DNA of 64,000 nt from Triplophysa rosa (taxonomy: Eukaryota > Chordata > Actinopteri > Cypriniformes > Nemacheilidae). The DNA is taken from contig NC_079896.1 of the NCBI RefSeq assembly GCF_024868665.1, positions 25,983,803 to 26,047,802 on the forward strand, written 5' to 3'. Within the stretch, counting starts at the first letter, position 1, and each line of letters starts with the position of its first letter. The notes under the pieces are model-generated. The model saw nothing but the letters and a program-made list of their open reading frames with translations, was not told the origin of the DNA and searched no databases. Positions 54,979 to 64,000 of the stretch are shown here, piece by piece. A program made the translations under genes and the position numbers.

Positions 54979-56380
54979 ATGACGGATGAAATGGCGATTT
55001 TTGCTGACTGGATGTCTAACCTGAATGAGAAATTCACCGAAATCCCTTTGAGCCAACTCGCTATTCCAGGTGAGTAATCTTTACTTTTTTAATCTGGTCT
55101 TTAATCTTAAAGAGCGATCAATCCAGTTCCATTGATCTTAAAACCATCACGTATCAAAACTCTTACCTTATTTTTGTACACGTTGTTTGTTTGTTTGTTT
55201 CAGGGAGTCATGATGCCATGGCATACAGCTTAGATGTGGATTCTTCAGTGTTGGAACCAAAAAAATTGAAGTCCTTGGACAAAATGTTTAGCTGTTGCTT
55301 AAGGCCTATTGTGAAAAAATGGGGCACTGCTCAGGTAAAGTACATGTTAAAGTACAGTTGTCTTAAAAGTCGGTTGCATGTAAGTCTGTGCTTATGTTTT
55401 AAAACGATTGTTTAGGACAAGACCGTCTCTGAGCAACTTGAGGCTGGTGTGCGATACTTTGATCTGAGGGTCGCTGGGAAGTCCGAATCCAGTGATTTAT
55501 TCTTCTACCATGGACTATATACAATAATGACAGTCAAGGTTGATACAACACATATCTTTCCCATTTAATTAAATTAAACAGGATAAAGTATACTTGTACA
55601 AACTAATATGAGGCTCTATTTTGATTCAATGTAGGAGGGAATGACTGAATTGGCGACATGGTTAAGACAGCACACAAAGGAGGTGGTGATACTTGCTTTC
55701 TCACATTTTAAAGAAATGTCAGACAGTCAACACAGTGACCTGACCGGCTTTCTTAAAGAGCACTTTAAAACCAAACTCTGCCCCAAGACTCCAATGGTAT
55801 GTGTCATCAGATCAGCCATTATACAAGCAACTTTACTACTAGTAACCTATAATATCTTTTGTGTTTTCTCTTTGTGAAGCCCTCGCTCAAGGCCTGCTGG
55901 GGAAATGGCTATCAGGTTGTCCTCTCTTATGACAAAAGTGGCGTCAATGATGATCCATTCCTGTGGCCTCGAATCGAGTACTGGTGGGCTGAAAACTCAG
56001 ACCCCAAAGAAGTCATTTCATACCTCAATAACCAAAAACTACAGGGCAGACCAGGTGAGTTAAATTATAAAATAGTTTAAGATCTGTTATATTTTGAAAA
56101 AAAAAAAGGTTTTACACATAATGTCTGTGTTTGGCCTATAGAAGGATTTTTTGTCGCTGGTCTTAACCTGACTTTTGATGGGAATGACATGCTCCTGTAC
56201 CTTATGAAGTCTTTGAAAGAGAAGACCATGTCTGCTTACCCTCTGTTGCTTGACTGGGTAAAGGAGCAACATCCGGGTTCTGATAGAGAAAACATCAACA
56301 TTATTGCTGGAGATTTTGTTGGGGTGAACAGCTTCGTTCAGGATGTCATTCGGCTCAACAGTGCTGACAATAGTTCATGA
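54979..56380 (+). CDS. plcxd1: PI-PLC X-domain protein, plcxd1-like (upstream copy)
   Basis: Phosphatidylinositol-specific phospholipase C X-domain protein without PH, EF-hand, Y or C2 domains, the PLCXD class. Six exons: 54979-55069, 55204-55334, 55416-55538, 55635-55796, 55880-56054 and 56142-56380. They total 921 nt and 306 aa. The catalytic histidines of the family are present at His33 (IPGSHDAM) and His106 (FYHGLY), with the conserved 'GVRYFDLR' between them. C-terminal 'AGLNLTFDG' and 'NIIAGDFVG' match PLCXD1. The tandem paralogue starts 1.2 kb downstream. AATAAA is near 56405. The plcxd1 assignment rests on resemblance; a lineage-specific copy name may apply. Confidence 0.92.
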
Positions 56381-56567
56381 AAATCCAACTGACTAACACT
56401 GTCCAAATAAAAAGAATTAAAATATAGCTATTTAGCACACGTTACTAGACTGCATTCATTGTTTGCATTATTAGATTTATTCTGGTTAGTTCAGTGTTTC
56501 TCAACCGGGAGGACATGATCCATTACAGCCTCAACAAACGTCCAAATAAAATGAAACACAACAAGCA

Positions 56568-56877
56568 TTAAAGTGATAGTTCACCCAAAAATGAACATTC
56601 TTTCATCATTTACTCACCCTCTTGTCATTTCAAAACTTTATGACTTTCTATCTTTTGCAGAACACATAAGAAGATATTTTGAAGAAAGTTGGTAACCGAA
56701 CAGCACTGGATCCCATTCACTTCTATTGTATGGACACAAAACCAATGGAAGTAAATGGGGTCCAGTTAACTTTTTTTTAAATATCTTCTTTTGTGTTCTG
56801 CGGAAGAAAGTAAGTCATACAGGTTTGAAATGACAAAAGGGGGAGTAAATGATTTTTGGGTGAACTATCCCTTTAAA
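56568..56877. mobile_element. Palindromic MITE, 'gttcacccaaaaatga' family
   Basis: Begins 'ttaaagtgatagttcaccca' and ends 'tttttgggtgaactatccc'. The inverted arms contain 'tcccattcacttctattgta' and its complement. It lies between the two plcxd1-like genes and post-dates their duplication, as no counterpart is seen downstream of the second gene. Confidence 0.8.
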
Positions 56878-57543
56878 ACAATTTCGTAATGTCATTTTTA
56901 TAGCAAATATACATCTTTTAACTTGCCAAGCTCTTAAATATTTTAATCAATGAGTTGTAGAGATCCACTGTTTTGGACAGCCCGAACAATTTATAATGGT
57001 TGTCACAAGGTTTTGTCAAAATGCTTAGTTTAAAAAGTTATTTAACTGTAAAAGTGTACAAGAAACCTTTAAAACTGTTTCAGACATTTTTTATTCCTTT
57101 ATCATTTTAGTGGTAGCTGATACCAGTTAATTGAAGGCAGTTTAACTGTATTTTGAGGGACACATTGGTGGTTACTATGGTTAACTCTTGTGAACTGTTT
57201 TACTTACTTCTCAAATGGCAAACGTCTTGGAACTGAAATAAACTTTATTACAATTTTCCATAAATACAACTGTGTGGTTATTTTTTGCGTAAGATGCCTA
57301 ATAAAATGCTAAATAAATGCCCTTTGTAGACGATCCCTAACGATCAGAACGGAAGTTGTGTAAGTAAACATGGTACAGTTTTACTCTTCTACTGCATTTT
57401 CCAAATATAATGATTGCACCAAACACAACTGTTGCTTCGAGTGGGCGTTTCGCTTTGGCTTTACATGACAACACGGAAACAAAAGTCAGACTGGTCGTGT
57501 AAATGGATGTATGTTTATTGTGAATGGTTTCAATACGGAGTAA

Positions 57544-59932
57544 ATGGAGAATGAGGACGGATTATTCGCGCACAGATGTTCGGACTGGATGTCGGAGCTT
57601 CCTAGGGGTCTCTGGGACATCCCGCTGAGGAATCTCGCTTTACCCGGTATGTCGTCTGTCAAATCAAATAAAAGCGCCTGTGGTGCTCTGTTGGACTTCA
57701 GCGCCACCACGAGATAGAAGTATCGCGAGAGCGAGTCGAATGGACAGCTTTCGTGAACAAATCTCGCGATACTTAAAGCGCTCAGCGTTGCACGAAGTCG
57801 ACTTTGTTTAATGTTATCGGGTTTTTTTGCCAGTATTGGGTTTGCAATTTAATAGTCAACACTGTAATAAAAACCCTAATGCCACTGTCTACAATGTAGC
57901 TTTATTACTAAAAGTGTATCAGAATTTGTATCAACCTTGACCACATAGATTACAAACAGCTGTAAACATTACACTTTAATGCATATATTTTCATATTAAT
58001 TCCAACAACATTCACTTTTTAATATTGTTTTGTACATAAATGTTAAGTAAAAAGGTATACAGTGTGTAATGCAAGTATTATTGTAGTATAATTACATGAA
58101 AATGTTCTATAATTGAATTAGAGTGATGCAGTAATCCATTAACAAGGTTGTTTAATGTTCTTCAGGAAGTCATGACACCATGACCTACTGCTTGGACCAG
58201 AAGTCTTCTGTGCTTCAGTCTGAACCGAAAGTACTGCAGGTGTTGGATACATTATTACCCTGTGTTGTCCGACCATGTATAATGAAATGGGCAACATCCC
58301 AGGTAAGACAGACCTGTCACTATATGTGTTTGTGCAGGTTTAGTAGATCATAAACTAAAACATATGAATACAGTGTGAGGTGGTCCTCAATAGGCCAGAT
58401 TAGGATTTACTTTAAACTTTACTAAATTCCTTTATGTCATGTGTTTTGGGTCTTTTCCCAGTGGGATTTGTTATACAGTATTTGTTCCCATCTGTCAGAT
58501 AATATCACAATAATAGATTACTGGTAGAGACCCAGAGAGACCATTATAGTTCCCATTAAAACCAAAACAATTCCCATTTAACCATTAAAATCATCAGAAT
58601 ATTTGTGTCTATGGGATCATGTCCTTACCACTATAGTTAAACAAACCTGTGTGTGACTGTGAACAAGGATGCTGATAGAATGCGGTTGTAGAGGTATATA
58701 TGTTTGTACTTCTATGTGCTTTTTAATTAAAATTTTGTTTTTTCAGGAGGAAAGTATTTGTAACCAGCTGGATTCAGGCATGCGGTTCCTTGATCTCAGG
58801 ATAGCTCATAAAACAAAAGACCCTGATAAGGTTTTCTACTTCGCTCACGGGATCTACTCTCTTGTGACAGTGAAGGTAAGTCTAAAGCTTAAAAGTTTAC
58901 ACCTTCGGAGGTGCCGGTCAAGGAATATTAATATCAATGTACAAGAAAACATAGATATCACCTTGTCAAAGGCTTGTTGTCGGTCTAATCAAAAGCTTGC
59001 ACAAGTGAGAGTGCGGTCGTTTTTTCTTGTACATGGTTGATCTAAAAACAATTCAAAAGAATGTTAATTCCTCATTCCAGTCAAAAATACCATCGTTTCG
59101 TCTGTGCTCTGCTGTGTTTTTTTAAGGAAGCGCTCACAGAAGTGGCTCACTGGTTAGACCAGCATAGCAAGGAAGTGGTCATCATGGCATTTTCTGCATT
59201 CGATGGCATGAACCTGGATCAACACAAAGACCTCATTCAGTTTCTTATAACAACATTTGACCAAAAAATTTGCCCAAATTCTGTAAGTGATCTCGTATTG
59301 CCATTTAGTAAGAAGTTCAAATTCAACACATGCCAATCTTGAAAACAGCCTTTTACCCTTTACGGCGTGCTGCTATGAGCATGTTTTGTTCATTTCAGGT
59401 CACACCGTCACTACGGGAGTGTTGGAATCGAGCTTTTCAGGTTATTTTATCATATGACGACTCGGCTGCATCTGTTTATGAGGAACTCTGGCCAAAGTTT
59501 GACTACTGGTGGGCAAACACATCAGATTCGAACCGAGTCATATCCTACCTGGATGAAAGAAAGGAGGAAGGAAGACCAGGTCAGTTTGTCACATTAAAAA
59601 AAAATTCACCAATTCACTACGGCTTTGATTTAGTACCCACATATTATCAATCACAGTTGTTGCTTTTCCTGTTTGTATTTTCAGCCGGTTTCTTTGCAGC
59701 TGGTCTGAATCTAACCGAGGATGCTGGGTATATTCTGTCCCATCCGTGTCAGTCATTGAAAGGCATGACCCTGAGCTCGTGCGGTCCGTTGATGGACTGG
59801 GTCAAACAGCAGAGGCCGGGATCAGGGAGTACCTGCATCAATGTCATCTGTGCAGATTTTGTGAGCGCGTACAGTAATGAATTTACTCGGCTGGTTATCG
59901 GACTCAATCAAATACTCTTAATAGAGACCTGA
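57544..59932 (+). CDS. plcxd1: PI-PLC X-domain protein, plcxd1-like (downstream copy)
   Basis: Same family and same six-exon, same-phase layout as the gene just upstream: 57544-57646, 58166-58302, 58747-58875, 59127-59282, 59399-59579 and 59685-59932. They total 954 nt and 317 aa, close to human PLCXD1 (323 aa). Catalytic histidines are at His37 (LPGSHDTMTYCL) and His114 (FAHGIY), with 'GMRFLDLRIAH'. The N-terminus 'DWMSELPRGLWDIPL' resembles mammalian PLCXD1 more closely than the upstream copy does. The start ATG is the first in the exon. The two differ widely, so the tandem duplication is old. Confidence 0.94.
57718..57774. promoter_or_regulatory. Inverted pair of aagtatcgcgaga / tctcgcgatactt
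   Basis: Two perfect 13-base arms (57718-57730 and 57762-57774), 31 bases apart, just inside intron 1 of the downstream plcxd1-like gene. TCTCGCGA is a known vertebrate promoter-proximal motif core. The same 13-mer occurs at 40929-40941 and in copies B and C upstream of rgn. Confidence 0.4.
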
Positions 59933-60599
59933 TCAATACATATGAGACTCATGTGGTTCATAAAAACGTAGCATGTTTTACTCTTACTGTACATTCTAGA
60001 GAACTTTACCACTTTGACAAAAACTACAGATTTTATTTTTGCACTTGTTTCGTGTTTACAGATAAATACCTTTTTTAGTTTTTTATTACGCTGCCTAAAC
60101 TTTGAATGTGTTTGTCTTCCTAAACTGGAAAATGTTTTTTGCAATTCTTCCATCTAGAGGCAATACATAGGTAGGCTCTTGGGTAATGACGTCTGGTTAG
60201 AAGACAAGGGCCTTGAAAAATATTTGTAAGAGTTTAAATAACTTTTTTTAATGATTTTGCACTAAATAGCAAAGGAAAGATTAATATAATAATAAAAAAT
60301 AGAATCACAAGTCCAGTGAGTCACTGTTTATTTTAGTAATATCTTAAGTCTTCTGTTGTTGTCATGTGTGACATGCATGTTTGGGGTCTAAATTTAGACG
60401 GCCCCTCCGCTTGCGCACGTTAGGTGCTTATAGTGTCTGCTTAAGTGATAATCCACTTGACTGCTCCCTTTGTGTGAGGTAAATAAACATCAGCTTTTCC
60501 TTGGATGTTTCTTCCCACAAGAAAGCAAAACCACAGATGAGATCTCTTGAATATCTCTGTTATTTCTCCTAGACATTAAAGAGATTAAATGAAGAAAGC
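59933..60599. other. Intergenic DNA, nothing recognised
   Basis: A minus-strand open frame at 59908-60153 has no domain. No terminator or RNA gene is seen. Confidence 0.35.
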
Positions 60600-60855
60600 T
60601 TAATTCTCATCTGTGATATTTCTCCTGAGAAAAAACCTCACAAATGTCTCAGAGTTTCAGAAGAGATGTCCACGATGTCTCAAACTGAGCTCAGATTTGT
60701 CAAGTCTGCAATCAAAAGTCAATATTATTGAAGATCTCAATATGAACTCAGACACTTCTCATCAAATTTACCCAAATCCAGATTATTCTACAACCTCTAC
60801 AGTCTCATTTGATTCTGTTTTTATTTTTTCTAAGAGAAACATCTGAGACTAAGTG
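60600..60855 (+). repeat. Dispersed repeat, copy 3 of 3
   Basis: Ordered blocks shared with 22400-22615 and 24735-25005: 'ctcacaaatgtctcagagtt', 'cagaagagatgtccac', 'caaactgagctcagatttgt', 'cttctcatcaaatttaccca', 'ccagattattctacaacctc' and 'gagaaacatctgagact'. Confidence 0.65.
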
Positions 60856-61195
60856 CATTTAAGTTGATACTTAGTGCAAGATATAGTTCACCTCAGCCCA
60901 CAGGGCCCGCAGGACTGATTTTTTAGGTGCCAATCGAACCTTCTCAATCGAACTAGATGCTTCCAAAGAGACTCCCCTCTCTCTACCTTTCTCTCCATTC
61001 TTAACCAGATTACTCCAGGGTTAAAGTAGCCTGCACCAACCCGTGCACAGCAGGCTTAGAACCACAGAGGGAGCAGATGGGATAAGAAAACCAGAGGATC
61101 TCATTACTGAGGCTTAACCTGACAGCCGAGGCCCAAACAGAAACGGGTCAACCCGGCTACAAAGCTTCTGCTGTGACAACTACTGTCATTTAAAC

Positions 61196-63915
61196 ATGGA
61201 GAATGAAGAAGAGGACGATGAAATCTTTACAATAAGACAGCCAGGATATGAAGGGCAGGAAAATGTGAAGGAGCTGGAGGAAGAAGAACCAGAGGAAGAG
61301 GGGCCAGACACGGAGAAGAAGAACAGTTTGGATGTTCCGGTTCCAAGCTGCTCGCTGGGCAGCCATAGAGCTTCGCATCCATGCCCTGTCAGCACACGGA
61401 TTTAACTGGCTATATAACTTTGTTTTCATTGTTCAAGCACTTATGCCCAAAACAAATTGTCACTGTCATTTTTATATAAATGTTTAATTCTTAAAATTAT
61501 TTTGAAGCTAAAGGTAAACATAAAGAATGATGTAATATAATATTTACACGTTGAAGAAGAGAGACGGTTGCCTCAAAACTGGCCTCTGCCAGTCTGTAAA
61601 AAATATATAAAAAGCAAAACCAAATTAGCTATATAGGTCATTTCAACTTTTTATTTAAAATTTGGCTAATGATAAATCACTAGAAAAAGGGAGTAAAAAC
61701 TCATTTATTTTGGCAGTGTTAATCTCTATAACATTACATAAAGATCGTTTGAAAACAGCTGTATTATTCAGACACCTGTAAATATAAACAACACCGTGCT
61801 TTGATTTTCAGGTGAATGACCTCAGAGATCAGATCAGGACACTCTTAAGAGGACCTTATCCCTGCAAATGACCTTATAGCACTATCTGTTTTTTTTTACT
61901 GATAATAGAATTTGTCGTGAAAGAGTATTCAATTAGAAAAGAACTCCAAATAGATCCATGGTCTTCGTGTCCTTCATTTGCAGTGAAATGTTATATTTGT
62001 TGTATTTTGTGATGTGTCAGGCGCAGTTGAATGCGATGCATTTGAGTCGTCTGCGCGCCATCGTCATGACCCCCGGCCCAGCGCCCCCGTGCCATCAGCT
62101 GGAGCGCAGCGAAGCCCGGCCGTGCTCTCGCTCCGGTAATGAAGAGGGAGCGCAGGTCAAAAGCAGCACGTCTGACAGAAGACCACCAGCCATTCCCACA
62201 ATCCCCGAGGTCCACGAGCCCATGGAAAGAAAAGCTCGATTAGGAGCCGAAACGTCATGTCTCCGGTTGGTGTGAAATGATCATATCTTTTTGAATGTGT
62301 CAGATGGGAATGATTACACAATGTAACAATTTTTTTAAGTTGTGTTTTGCTTTGTTTCTTTAAGAAGTTTAATATGCTGAATTCGAAAATGACATATTTT
62401 TTACCATCGAGGGTACTCACAAAACAACTGAAAAATATTTTCAAACATTTATACATTTCGGTATTATTACTCGTACGCAGAAATGACAAGGTACTTGCAT
62501 CACAATGAGCTCAAAACAAAACAAGTTGTCCATAACTTCAGAAGTGTACATTTGATGGTTTTTGTCTTTTATGACTAATACTGTCCTCAAAAACCAAGTT
62601 CCAGTCACCCATCATCGCGTCATCCCACCTTCCCTGTGATACAGACATTTCTAGATTTTTTCTGACAGTGACAATTAATAATGTTTTAAATTTGTGAAAA
62701 TGTGTACAGTTTTTGTTTATTTGCAATACACTGATATATCGTAATTAATTATATATGTTTAAAATTTACTTGAGCTTAATATACACTAAAACATAAATAT
62801 TACCACAATAATTAGCATCACAGAATTGCACAATAACTATAAAAAGGTCTGGCGAAACAAAAGTTGTTATACTGTATTATCACAGTGTATTTACAGTAAT
62901 ACACTGTATTATCGATACGTTTGGGGATTTATCATATGCTTCAGTTTTTTTTGGCAAGGCATCTGATGTGATGTTGTTAACATCAAGCTACAATCAAATA
63001 AAAAACAAGTTGAACTTATTGAATCAAATGTCCATCACTGCAAAAAAGTAATTTCTTATATGGTATTTTGTCTTGTTTTCCAGTAAACACTTAAATATGA
63101 GTCATATGTCATTTGAGTCATACTCATATGAGGAGCAAAATTACAAAAATTCTTGTTTTGTAAAAAAAACATTTATCAAAATTAAAAGAAGAAGAAAAAA
63201 TCTGCCAAGGAGGCAAGAAATAAACTTTTTTCAGACAAAAATACTAATTAAGAGATTCTTTTTTGCAATGACGCAGTTACTGTAAATATACAGTATGAAC
63301 ATGCATCACATTAACATATGGAAATGAAATGCTGATAGCATATAATGTGACGTAAGATACCTTTGGTTAGTAGCCTATGTGTAATTTGCTGTTCCCTCTC
63401 TAGAGTGATGCTGATAGCGTGTGTCTAGTTTGCCATGACGACCTACGCAAAGGAGGCGGAGCTATCTAGAGAACGTCACTGCTCGCACAGTTTCCACAGT
63501 GAGGTAAAGCTTCAACTTCACAAATGGTAGCTTGGAGATTGTAAATTGTATTGTAAATTGTAATAAAAGAGGATATATCAGTGCTGTGCTTCATTGTACT
63601 CTTAGTATGGAGCCTTGGTTTGTATTGTCCTAAGAGGTTTTTCTGCTTAAGCATCACATGGGAGTTTAATTCTTGTCATTGTCTCTTGTGGCTTGTTCTC
63701 TGTGGTAACACCGTTTACTGTAAAGATGCTCTGGAACAAAACATTCTTTTGTAAGCACTATGCAAATAAAATGAACGTAACTGAATGTTCCTCTTCTTTT
63801 GATAAAGTGCATAGAGGAGTGGCTGTGGACCAAGCAGACGTGTCCCACATGCCGAAAGCATGTTGCCATGCCAGAGCCCCTCTACTGGACGTCCACCAGA
63901 GTCATAGTGCCCTGA
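61196..63915 (+). CDS. RING-H2 finger protein gene, probably frameshifted or misassembled
   Basis: A C-terminal RING-H2 domain is encoded across at least two exons. One (63406-63503) gives RDADSVCLVCHDDLRKGGG followed by HCSHSFHSE. The last (63808-63915) gives CIEEWLWTKQTCPTCRKHV and ends TSTRVIVP. The cysteine/histidine spacing C-x2-C…C-x-H-x2-H-x2-C…C-x2-C is complete, suggesting a zinc-binding ubiquitin ligase. An upstream exon (62021-62265, ending CTCCG|GTTGGT) joins in phase and encodes 'AQLNAMHLSRLRAIVM'. A possible first exon starts at ATG 61196 with an acidic 'MENEEEDDEIFTIRQ', but its junction is unresolved. Within the 98-nt exon the frame meets TAG at 63467-63469; the remaining RING residues are one base out of frame. 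I do not recognise the family. Confidence 0.6.
63032..63278. mobile_element. Small palindromic MITE (cactgcaaaaaa ends)
   Basis: The left end 'cactgcaaaaaagtaatttc' is mirrored by 'gattcttttttgcaatg' at the right. The interior has 'tgttttccagtaaacacttaa', often seen in fish MITEs. It lies in an intron of the RING gene. The open frame through it is fortuitous. Confidence 0.5.
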
Positions 63916-64000
63916 ACTCTTCAAACATCTATTCAAACTACACGGCCATCAGCTTTTTACAGGATAAACAACAGAGGTGTTTTACTAAAAACTGGGCATG
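63916..64000 (+). other. 3' UTR of the RING gene, right edge
   Basis: Follows the TGA at 63913-63915. No polyadenylation signal is reached before the window ends. Confidence 0.5.

Noticed and set aside
59330..59932. 200-codon continuous frame read as a separate gene
   Set aside because: It is exons 5 and 6 of the downstream plcxd1-like gene joined through a short intron that happens to be open.

Overview
This window looks like vertebrate nuclear DNA from a teleost, probably a cyprinid-like fish. Genes are split by short GT-AG introns in an AT-rich background. There are many non-autonomous hAT-type elements with 8-bp target-site duplications, L2-type LINE 3' tails ending in the 'cgctttggataaaagcgtctgc' motif common in fish, palindromic MITEs and AC/AT microsatellites. 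The organism call is inference; no species can be named from sequence alone.

Positions 1 to about 31,500 are gene-poor. They hold transposon relics, dispersed repeats, a 700-bp inverted repeat, and several complex blocks that resemble conserved non-coding elements (not testable here). There is one well-formed orphan coding exon on the minus strand (19286-19391), so part of this region may be the intron of a large minus-strand gene.

From 31.5 kb to the end, all recognised genes are on the plus strand. vps16 (21 coding exons, 835 aa) encodes a HOPS/CORVET core subunit. It is followed by rgn (regucalcin/SMP30, 6 coding exons, 299 aa). The vps16 3' end plus the rgn 5' end is then repeated: copy B (46036-49528) and copy C (49529-53507) each carry vps16 exons 19-21 and rgn exons 1-3, and an older, diverged rgn fragment precedes copy B. 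Only the first rgn is complete. The copies would encode truncated regucalcins of 161 aa (B) and 210 aa (C) with foreign tails. Copies A and C are nearly identical, but the DNA after C is an old diverged paralogue of the DNA after the intact rgn. This suggests an old duplication later re-homogenised, or a collapsed or false assembly duplication. A possible two-exon gene for a 51-aa protein lies between A and B (44678-45220).

Downstream are two tandem plcxd1-like genes (PI-PLC X-domain proteins, 306 and 317 aa) with identical exon/intron layout and both catalytic histidines. Last comes a partly resolved gene ending in a C-terminal RING-H2 domain, whose penultimate exon appears to carry a one-base frameshift.

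The genes do not form an operon. vps16 acts in endolysosomal tethering, rgn in lactone hydrolysis/calcium handling, and plcxd1 in phosphoinositide-type phosphodiester chemistry. The strongest signal in the window is the vps16-rgn segmental duplication and its chimeric, truncated products.
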